Shown one piece after another: positions 14,039-19,782 of a stretch of 19,782 nucleotides of DNA. The stretch is from Desulfobacteraceae bacterium. GTDB lineage: Bacteria; Desulfobacterota; Desulfobacteria; Desulfobacterales; SG8-13. The notes under the pieces were generated by a model, which saw only the letters and a list, made by a program, of their open reading frames with translations, was not told where the DNA came from and ran no database searches. The translations under genes were made by a program, and so were the position numbers. Location of the stretch: NCBI GenBank assembly GCA_029287875.1, contig JARFQH010000062.1, positions 1 to 19,782 of the forward strand. Direction: 5' to 3'. The stretch's first letter is position 1. Every line of letters starts with the position of its first letter.

Positions 14039-15244
14039 TTGACGGAAAAAATAAAAAAAGTCGTTCTGGCCTATTCCGGTGGTTTGGATACCTCCGTTAT
14101 CCTCAAATGGTTGATCGAGACTTACCAATGTGAGGTGATCACTTTTTCGGCCGATATCGGCCAGGAAGACGATTTCGACCAGATAAGGGAAAATGCCCGC
14201 AAGACCGGCGCATCCAAGATCTACATCGAAGATTTAAAGGAAATTTTTGTCAGAGATTATGTCTTTCCGGCCTTCCGCGCCAATGCCATCTATGAGGGCC
14301 AGTACCTGCTCGGCACCTCTCTGGCTCGTCCGTTGATCGCCAAACGACAGGTCGAAATTGCCAAGCTCGAAGCGGCGGATGCCGTCAGCCACGGCGCCAC
14401 GGGCAAGGGAAACGACCAGGTGCGCTTCGAACTGGGGTATCTGGCGCACGAGCCGCACATCAAAATCGTCGCGCCCTGGCGTGAATGGGACCTGACCTCG
14501 CGCACCGCTCTGATGGCCTTTGCCCGCAAACACGGCATTAAAGTGCCCACCACCCACGAGAAACCTTACAGCACCGACTCCAACCTACTCCACATCAGCT
14601 ATGAAGGTGGCGTGTTGGAAGATCCGTGGGCAGCCGCCCCCGAAGACATCTACACCCTCACGGTTTCGCCGCGCAACGCGCCAGACACACCCGAAGACAT
14701 CGAGATAACGTTTGAGGCCGGAGACCCGGTAGCCGTCAACGGTCGTGACTTTTCACCACCGGCGTTGCTGGCGGAACTCAACCACTTGGGCGGGCGGCAC
14801 GGTATCGGGCGGATCGACATCGTGGAGAACCGCTTTGTCGGCATGAAGTCCAGAGGGGTCTACGAAACGCCGGGCGGCACCATTCTGCGAACGGCTCATA
14901 TGGCGATGGAATCGATCACGTTGGATCGCGAGGTGATGCACCTGCGCGACGGGCTAATTCCCAAGTATGCCGAGCTGATTTACAACGGGTTCTGGTTCGC
15001 GCCTGAAAGGTCTGTTCTGCAGAAACTGATCGATGAGACCCAGAAAAATGTCAGCGGCGTCGTGCGGCTCGAGCTTTTCAAGGGCAATTGCCGGGTCCTG
15101 GGCCGCAAGTCCGATGCCTCCATTTACCGGGTCGATTTCGCGACATTCGAGGACGATGCCGTATACAGCCAGAAAGACGCCGAAGGGTTTATCCGGCTCA
15201 ACGCGCTTCGGCTGCGCATCCTTAAAATGCTGTCGAACCGATAA
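14039..15244 (+). CDS. argG: Argininosuccinate synthase
   Basis: Joins citrulline and aspartate using ATP, the penultimate arginine step. From TTG 14039 the protein is 401 residues, the normal length. The N-terminal PP-loop ATP motif is AYSGGLDTS (11-19). Other signatures are TFSADIGQED, EGQYLLGTSLARPLIAKRQV, SHGATGKGNDQVRFELGY, YSTDSNLLHISYEGG and MKSRGVYETPGG. The start is set by the strong AGGAGG and by alignment of KKVVLAYSGGLDTS with the family N-terminus. UUG starts often lower translation, but the ribosome-binding site here is unusually strong. The stop lies inside a 7-bp outer stem that spans the argG-argH junction. Confidence 0.97.
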   Translation: MTEKIKKVVLAYSGGLDTSVILKWLIETYQCEVITFSADIGQEDDFDQIRENARKTGASKIYIEDLKEIFVRDYVFPAFRANAIYEGQYLLGTSLARPLIAKRQVEIAKLEAADAVSHGATGKGNDQVRFELGYLAHEPHIKIVAPWREWDLTSRTALMAFARKHGIKVPTTHEKPYSTDSNLLHISYEGGVLEDPWAAAPEDIYTLTVSPRNAPDTPEDIEITFEAGDPVAVNGRDFSPPALLAELNHLGGRHGIGRIDIVENRFVGMKSRGVYETPGGTILRTAHMAMESITLDREVMHLRDGLIPKYAELIYNGFWFAPERSVLQKLIDETQKNVSGVVRLELFKGNCRVLGRKSDASIYRVDFATFEDDAVYSQKDAEGFIRLNALRLRILKMLSNR

Positions 15245-15281
15245 AAACTTAAAGTTATACTTTACAAAAAAAGCTTTATCG
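15239..15281 (+). other. Nested hairpin across the argG stop and the argG-argH junction
   Basis: CGATAAA (15239-15245) pairs with TTTATCG (15275-15281); inside, AAAGT (15251-15255) pairs with ACTTT (15259-15263) around a TAT loop. The outer stem contains the argG TAA (15242-15244). The argH ATG lies 13 nt after the outer arm. It may influence processing or coupling, but it is AT-rich and could be chance. Confidence 0.35.
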
Positions 15282-15293
15282 TAGAGGTCGGTA

Positions 15294-16673
15294 ATGGAAG
15301 AGAAAACATGGGGCGGTCGATTCACTGAAAAAACCGACCGTCGGGTGGAAGCCTTTACGGCTTCCATCGATTTCGACAAGCGCCTGTATTCCTACGACAT
15401 CGACGGCAGCATCGCGCATTGCCGCATGCTGGCCAAGGTCGGAATCATTACGGAGGACGAGGCGGCGTCCCTGGTCGAAGGTCTCGGCAAAATCAAACGA
15501 GAGTTGGACCGAGGCGCATTTCAATTCGATGCCGGTCAAGAAGACATCCACATGCACATTGAAACCCGGCTGGTGGAGGAGGTCGGTAAAGTCGCCTTGA
15601 AGCTTCACACGGCCAGGAGCCGTAACGACCAGGTGGCACTGGATGTGCGCATGTTCTTAAGGGATGAAACCGTTCGAATCATCGACCAGCTGATAAACCT
15701 GAGAAAGGTGCTGGTCGACCTGGCCGAGCAGACCATTGATGTCGTCATGCCGGGATACACCCATTTGCAGCGGGCCCAGCCGGTGTTGTTTGCCCACCAT
15801 CTGATGGCTTACTACGAGATGTTCACGCGTGACACGCAACGAATGCGGGACGGGTTGAAACGGACCGACGTCATGCCTCTCGGTACGGCAGCGCTTGCAG
15901 GGACGACCTATCCGATCGATCGCGAGGTCACGGCCGAGTTGCTCAACTTCCCCAAAATATCGGCCAACAGCCTCGACGCCGTCGCGGACCGTGATTTCAG
16001 CCTCGAATTCCTCTCGGCCGCCAGCATCTGCATGGTTCATCTGAGCCGGCTCTCCGAAGAAATGATTCTGTGGTCGACGGCGGAGTTCGGATTCATCGAA
16101 CTGCCGGACGCCTTCGCTACCGGCAGCAGCATCATGCCCCAGAAGAAAAATCCCGATGTGGCGGAACTCGTGCGCGGCAAGTCCGGCCGCGTCTTCGGTA
16201 GTTTGATGGCCCTCTTGACCGTCATGAAAGGCTTGCCGCTGGCTTATAACCGCGACCTGCAGGAGGACAAGGAGCTCCTTTTCGACAGCGTCGACACCCT
16301 CCAGGCCTGCCTCGAGATCTATACCATGATGCTTCCCAAAATTAAGGTGAACCGTGAGATCATGCGCGCGGCCACGCAGACCGGATATATAAATGCCACC
16401 GACTTTGCCGATTACCTGGTCGGAAAGGGGATGCCCTTTCGCAATGCGCATCACTGCGTGGGACAGGCGGTCGGTTACGCCCTTGCGCACAAAAAGGAAC
16501 TCCACGACCTCTCGCTGGACGAGCTCAAGTCATTCTCGGCGCTGATCCAGGAGGATGTCTTCGAGATATTGTCGATCGAGGCGATGATCGATCGCCGCCG
16601 GTCGGCCGGCGGCACCGCCACGGAAAATGTGCGCGCAGCCATAGCGGTGGCCAGAGCCGCCCTCGAGCCGTAA
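15294..16673 (+). CDS. argH: Argininosuccinate lyase
   Basis: Splits argininosuccinate into arginine and fumarate, the last arginine step. The 459-residue fumarase/aspartase-superfamily protein starts with the typical KTWGGRF. It carries HTARSRNDQVALDVRMFLRD, PGYTHLQRAQPV (catalytic His region), SLDAVADRDF and the superfamily signature GSSIMPQKKNPD (277-288, flexible serine loop). A weak GAGG 8 nt before the ATG is the only ribosome-binding sign, so expression may depend partly on the argG transcript structure. It is followed by 129 nt containing a large inverted repeat before the lipoprotein gene. Identity is certain. Confidence 0.97.
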   Translation: MEEKTWGGRFTEKTDRRVEAFTASIDFDKRLYSYDIDGSIAHCRMLAKVGIITEDEAASLVEGLGKIKRELDRGAFQFDAGQEDIHMHIETRLVEEVGKVALKLHTARSRNDQVALDVRMFLRDETVRIIDQLINLRKVLVDLAEQTIDVVMPGYTHLQRAQPVLFAHHLMAYYEMFTRDTQRMRDGLKRTDVMPLGTAALAGTTYPIDREVTAELLNFPKISANSLDAVADRDFSLEFLSAASICMVHLSRLSEEMILWSTAEFGFIELPDAFATGSSIMPQKKNPDVAELVRGKSGRVFGSLMALLTVMKGLPLAYNRDLQEDKELLFDSVDTLQACLEIYTMMLPKIKVNREIMRAATQTGYINATDFADYLVGKGMPFRNAHHCVGQAVGYALAHKKELHDLSLDELKSFSALIQEDVFEILSIEAMIDRRRSAGGTATENVRAAIAVARAALEP

Positions 16674-16712
16674 CGGGATTGGCGGCGGACATTGACAGGC
16701 GGAGGAGACAGC

Positions 16713-16774
16713 CGGTTGTCCAATCCGCAGCGCAGCGGTTCACACACTTCGAGTCGGTGCGGTTCGGACAACCG
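16713..16774 (+). other. 16-nt inverted repeat between argH and the lipoprotein gene
   Basis: 16713-16728 and 16759-16774 are inverted copies matching at 14 of 16 positions (core CGGTTGTCC / GGACAACCG plus CCGC / GCGG), with a 30-nt loop. The perfect palindrome TGACGTCA (16775-16782) abuts the right arm. No T-run follows, so it is not a classic intrinsic terminator. An operator, a processing stem or a fragment of a mobile palindromic repeat is possible. Confidence 0.6.
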
Positions 16775-16802
16775 TGACGTCATCCGGACCACAGGTAACA
16801 AG

Positions 16803-17261
16803 ATGAGAGTGAAACTGGTTTTCGGGCGACTATTGGTCATCTTGTCGGTGCTCCCCGTCGGGCTTCAGGCCGGCTGCGGGATAAAAGATCCGCCGGTGCC
16901 GCCGCGCCGCTACCGGCCGCCGGCTATGACGGACTTGAGCTATCAATTGGACGGTCAAGCTCTCACCTTGTCATGGTCGGTTCCCGAAACCAGAGACGGT
17001 GATGCGGCCGATCCTGTCGGCTGCTTTGTCTACAAGGCCAAACAGCCGCTTGTCAACACGGATTGCCCGGACTGCTCGGAACCTTTTTCACCGGTAGCGG
17101 ACCTTCAGATTCAAAAAGACGCTTCCGGCAATATTTTAACACGAACCATGACCTACACCGGTGTTCTTGTGCAGGGTTTCATATACACCTATAAGATCGC
17201 ATGCTATGCGCGTGACGGCGGTTTGGGAGCGGATTCAAACATTGTCAACTTTAGCTTCTGA
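16803..17261 (+). CDS. Putative lipoprotein with LptM-like N-terminus and Fn3-like domain
   Basis: A 152-residue exported protein. A signal peptide (1-24) ends at Cys25 in LQAGC. The -3 residue is Gln, an imperfect lipobox, but CGIKDPPVPPRR immediately after it resembles the CGxKGPxxxP start of LptM/YifL-type lipoproteins, which often sit next to dapF. Unlike short LptM, a beta-rich domain follows: LSYQLDGQALTLSWSVP and the closing YTYKIACYARDGGLGADSN have the Trp and Tyr pattern of a fibronectin type III fold. A Cys88-x2-Cys91 pair (DCPDC) could form a disulfide or bind metal. The ATG at 16803 follows AGGT (16792-16795) by 7 nt and begins the signal peptide. The role could relate to outer-membrane assembly, by context only. 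Confidence 0.82.
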   Translation: MRVKLVFGRLLVILSVLPVGLQAGCGIKDPPVPPRRYRPPAMTDLSYQLDGQALTLSWSVPETRDGDAADPVGCFVYKAKQPLVNTDCPDCSEPFSPVADLQIQKDASGNILTRTMTYTGVLVQGFIYTYKIACYARDGGLGADSNIVNFSF

Positions 17262-17337
17262 GGAAAAACAAAGGGCCTATTAACAGGCGGATCAGCCGCG
17301 TTTCACGTCAATCTGATTGTCAGTGTCGCTTATCTGG

Positions 17338-17394
17338 TCAACCGGCAATCGGGCCAACCGGCTAAGCGACCGACCGGTCAACCGGGAATCTTCG
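17338..17394 (+). repeat. Octanucleotide array upstream of lysA
   Basis: Units of about 8 nt containing AACCGG or variants begin near 17340, 17347, 17356, 17364, 17372, 17380 and 17387 (spacings 7-9, mean 8). The clearest units are AACCGGC, CCAACCGG, CGACCGG and CAACCGGG. It has the same AACCGG core as the array before argD and ends at the lysA ribosome-binding site. Confidence 0.65.
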
Positions 17395-17405
17395 GAGAGA
17401 ACACG

Positions 17406-18665
17406 ATGCACCACTTTCAGTATCACCACGATGAACTTTTTTGCGAGGACGTTGCGGTTAGAGAAATTGCCGACGCGGTCGGCACACCGTTCTACCTATA
17501 CAGCCGTGCCACCTTGGAGCGTCATTTCAGAGCCTTCGACGGCGCCTTCGCGAACACAGACCGTCTGGTGTGTTTCTCGGCCAAAGCCAATGCCAGTCTG
17601 GCGATTTTAACCCTATTGAACCGGCTCGGCAGCGGGCTCGACATTGTCTCCGGTGGCGAACTCTTCCGCGGGTTGAAGGCGGGCATCGCCCCCGACAAAA
17701 TCGTTTACTCGGGTGTTGGTAAAAAATCGGACGAGATCGATTTCGCTTTGCAGAGCGGCATTCTGATGTTCAATATCGAATCGGTCGACGAATTGGACCT
17801 GATTAACCGCCGGGCAGGCGAACTCGGCAAAAAAGCGCCGATTGCGATCCGTGTCAACCCGGACGTCGATCCCAAGACCCACCCCTATATTTCGACCGGC
17901 TTGAAGAAGAACAAGTTCGGTATCGACGTCGTCACGGCGCTGGAAGCCTACAAGGCGGCCCGAAAACTCGAAAACGTTGCGGTCGTCGGTATCGACTGCC
18001 ACATCGGGTCACAGATCACCGACCTGAAGCCGTTTGCCGATGCCCTCGAAAGCCTCAAAACCCTGATGCATGAACTAAAATCGGTCGGCATCGACATCCG
18101 ATACCTGGACATGGGGGGCGGTTTAGGCATCACCTACGACCAGGAATTGCCGCCGGCTCCCGACGAATACGCCCGGGCGATCGTCACCGCGCTCAAGGAA
18201 CTGCCGGTCAAGCTGATTTTAGAGCCCGGGCGGGTGATCGTCGGCAACGCCGGAATTCTCATCACACGGGCGCTTTACAGAAAAATGGGCACCGAGAAGA
18301 ACTTTTTTGTCGTGGACGCCGGGATGAATGATCTGCTGCGGCCGACCCTCTACCAGGCTTTTCACGCAATTCAGCCCGTGGTTTTAAAAACCGATCAGAA
18401 GTTGACTGCCGACGTCGTCGGCCCGATCTGCGAAACAAGCGATTTTCTGGCCCGTGATCGCGAAATGGTTGACGTGCGCAACGGTGACTTGCTGGCGGTC
18501 ATGAGCACGGGGGCTTACGGGTTCAGCATGTCTTCCAACTACTGCTCCCGACCCCGGGTGGCCGAAGTGATGGTCAGCGGAGACCGGTTTTACGTCATCC
18601 GGGCGCGGCAAGGCTACGAGGATCTGGTGGTCGGGGAAACCGTGCCGCCATTGTTAGAGGCGTGA
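17406..18665 (+). CDS. lysA: Diaminopimelate decarboxylase
   Basis: PLP-dependent fold-III enzyme that decarboxylates meso-diaminopimelate to L-lysine. The 419-residue protein starts with the usual MHHFQYHHDELFCEDV. The PLP lysine is Lys60 in CFSAKANAS. HIGSQ includes His199, MGGGLGI and EPGRVIVGNAG bind the phosphate, Cys342 in CETSDF is the active-site cysteine from the neighbouring subunit, and GAYGFSMSSNY completes the site. GGAGAG (17394-17399) is 6 nt before the ATG. The octamer array lies immediately upstream, and dapF follows after 113 nt. No lysine riboswitch was recognised. Confidence 0.97.
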   Translation: MHHFQYHHDELFCEDVAVREIADAVGTPFYLYSRATLERHFRAFDGAFANTDRLVCFSAKANASLAILTLLNRLGSGLDIVSGGELFRGLKAGIAPDKIVYSGVGKKSDEIDFALQSGILMFNIESVDELDLINRRAGELGKKAPIAIRVNPDVDPKTHPYISTGLKKNKFGIDVVTALEAYKAARKLENVAVVGIDCHIGSQITDLKPFADALESLKTLMHELKSVGIDIRYLDMGGGLGITYDQELPPAPDEYARAIVTALKELPVKLILEPGRVIVGNAGILITRALYRKMGTEKNFFVVDAGMNDLLRPTLYQAFHAIQPVVLKTDQKLTADVVGPICETSDFLARDREMVDVRNGDLLAVMSTGAYGFSMSSNYCSRPRVAEVMVSGDRFYVIRARQGYEDLVVGETVPPLLEA

Positions 18666-18707
18666 TGAGTTTGCACGCTCTAGTCGCTGAGCACCCCTTG
18701 CGCTTCG

Positions 18708-18750
18708 GATAACGCTTGGAGAAAAGGACATCTCTGTCCTTCATGTTATC
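18708..18750 (+). other. Two-tier hairpin between lysA and dapF
   Basis: Outer arms GATAAC (18708-18713) and GTTATC (18745-18750) enclose inner arms AAGGACA (18724-18730) and TGTCCTT (18735-18741) with a TCTC tetraloop. The inner stem is seven perfect pairs. No T-run follows. It could be an RNA-stabilising or processing element within a lysA-dapF transcript; its position 28 nt before the dapF ATG leaves the start accessible. Confidence 0.5.
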
Positions 18751-18778
18751 GTTAACAGTCGGATGACGGATAAAACAC

Positions 18779-19624
18779 ATGAATAAAGAAGCAGCCAACA
18801 CAAAACGAATTCCCTTTTTCAAAATGAGCGGTAGCGGAAACGATTTTATCCTGATCGACAATCGCCGCCAGGATTTCGAGGACTCGCAATTGAGTCGTTT
18901 CATCGTCAATGTTTGCCGTCGTAAACTTTCCGCGGGCGCAGACGGCCTGATTTTGATCGAATCTTCCACAATGGCAGACTTCAAGTGGCGCTTTTACAAT
19001 TCGGATGCCAGCCGGGCTGATATGTGCGGCAACGGTGCCCGCTGTGCCGCCCGTTACGCCTTTGTCAATGGAATTGCCGGCCCCGAGCTCACCTTCGAAA
19101 CCGATGTGGGGATCGTTTCGGCCTCAATTGTCGCGGACAGGGTCAAGGTGGGAATGACCGATCCTTCCGAGGTGACGCCAAACATCATGCTCGATCTGGT
19201 CGCCGGCAGTCGCCAGATGGCAGCCATAAACACCGGGGTTCCTCATGTCGTTCTCGAAGTTCCCGATCTCGAAACAACCGATGTCTGCGGCATCGGACGG
19301 GAAATTCGGTATCACCAGAGATTTGCGCCGGCCGGCAGCAACGTCAATTTCATTACATCTCTGGCAGAAGACACCATTGCGGTTCGAACCTATGAGCGCG
19401 GTGTGGAGAACGAAACCCTCGCCTGTGGTACCGGTTCCATCGCAGCGGCTCTGGTAAAGGCCGCCCGCCATGGCACCGGTTCACCGATCCACGTCAAGAC
19501 CCGCGGCGGGACCCTGTTGACGATCCATTTTACGCGCCGCGGCGGGCGCTTCCGGGATGTCTATCTCGAAGGGGACGCCCGCATTATTTACAGCGGCGAA
19601 ATGTGGCCCGAAGCCTGGGCGTGA
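18779..19624 (+). CDS. dapF: Diaminopimelate epimerase
   Basis: Cofactor-independent epimerase turning LL-DAP into meso-DAP, the substrate of LysA and of peptidoglycan synthesis. The 281-residue protein carries both catalytic cysteines: Cys83 in DMCGNGARC and Cys216 in LACGTGSIAAAL. FFKMSGSGNDFILID is the N-terminal signature, and PAGSNVNFI and YERGVENETLACGTG are typical. The first ten residues are an extra polar tail; the Shine-Dalgarno (GACGGAT, 18755-18761 region) is weak, so an internal start cannot be excluded, though MSGSGNDF would be too short. dapA and dapB often follow in relatives, but the window ends in a palindromic element. Confidence 0.96.
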   Translation: MNKEAANTKRIPFFKMSGSGNDFILIDNRRQDFEDSQLSRFIVNVCRRKLSAGADGLILIESSTMADFKWRFYNSDASRADMCGNGARCAARYAFVNGIAGPELTFETDVGIVSASIVADRVKVGMTDPSEVTPNIMLDLVAGSRQMAAINTGVPHVVLEVPDLETTDVCGIGREIRYHQRFAPAGSNVNFITSLAEDTIAVRTYERGVENETLACGTGSIAAALVKAARHGTGSPIHVKTRGGTLLTIHFTRRGGRFRDVYLEGDARIIYSGEMWPEAWA

Positions 19625-19645
19625 CGGCTTAAGGGTCCCAGAAAA

Positions 19646-19777
19646 AAATAATTCCACATTCTTGCTTGTCTTTTGGCCCGTCTACTGCGTTACATCCAAC
19701 GACACGTATCTCGATATGCGCCGCTGGATGTGCCTTGTAGACGAACCCAAATCCGGCGCAATCTTGTGGAATTATTT
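19646..19777. repeat. 132-bp imperfect palindrome (MITE-like or REP-like) after dapF
   Basis: Perfect 13-nt terminal inverted repeats AAATAATTCCACA (19646-19658) and its complement (19765-19777) bound the element. Moving inward, CGTCTAC (19679-19685) pairs with GTAGACG (19737-19743) and ACATCCA (19692-19698) with TGGATGT (19725-19731). All are centred at about 19711.5, with a near-palindromic centre (CGTATCTCGATATGCG). It has no coding capacity. It starts 21 nt after the dapF stop. As RNA it would form one long stem and could act as a bidirectional terminator; as DNA it resembles a non-autonomous mobile palindrome. Family unknown. Confidence 0.75.
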
Positions 19778-19782
19778 CTTAC

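Noticed and set aside
15657..16505. 282-codon - strand frame inside argH
   Set aside because: Complement of conserved argH codons; no ribosome-binding site or motif.
16692..16720. TTGACA after argH as a promoter for the lipoprotein gene
   Set aside because: No AT-rich -10 sequence at the right distance; the region is GC-rich and part of the inverted repeat.
17262..17405. Lysine riboswitch before lysA
   Set aside because: The spacer is only 144 nt, a third of it is the octamer array, and none of the conserved L-box helices could be recognised.

Overview
The window is about 19.8 kb of GC-rich bacterial chromosome with every recognisable gene on the + strand. Gene content and order (xerC-hslV-hslU next to argB-argD-argG-argH, then a small lipoprotein, lysA and dapF) resemble the core genome of Desulfobacterota (former deltaproteobacterial sulfate reducers, Desulfobacterales-like). 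This placement is inferred from remembered synteny and protein flavour, not from a search. No tRNA, rRNA, CRISPR array, transposase, prophage or defence gene was seen. No gene-free stretch exceeds 300 bases.

Layout. (1) 1-2263: nucleotide-sugar genes gmd (5' end outside the window) and fcl, which convert GDP-mannose to GDP-L-fucose. (2) 2349-5194: a small lipoprotein gene with a well-formed promoter, then coaBC (coenzyme A biosynthesis) and a type-4 iron-sulfur uracil-DNA glycosylase. (3) 5227-7401: an nfeD/slipin pair, a membrane serine protease with its stomatin-like partner. (4) 7422-11502: a putative promoter and long leader, a small Lys-rich protein with a Rho_N/SAP-like fold, a HAD phosphatase, the tyrosine recombinase XerC, and the HslV/HslU protease. 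(5) 11739-16673: argB, argD, argG, argH; the argF usually found between argD and argG is missing. (6) 16803-19624: a lipoprotein, lysA and dapF, the last steps to meso-diaminopimelate and lysine.

The genes are mostly housekeeping; the unusual signal is in the spacers. argB is flanked on both sides by tandem arrays of a 7-nt unit, consensus roughly (A)AAGGTN. The upstream array is strikingly phased (GG in register at 15 of 18 positions) and sits in 123 nt with no cytosine on the + strand. The spacers before argD and before lysA instead hold arrays of an 8-nt unit, consensus AACCGGCY. A 132-bp imperfect palindrome with 13-bp perfect terminal inverted repeats follows dapF. Smaller hairpins lie at argG/argH, argH/lipoprotein, lysA/dapF and upstream of the Rho_N-like gene. 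None of the spacer elements can be assigned to a known family by eye.

Several starts were set by ribosome-binding sites: GTG for coaBC, TTG for argG, and internal ATGs for fcl, hslU, the glycosylase, nfeD and both lipoproteins.
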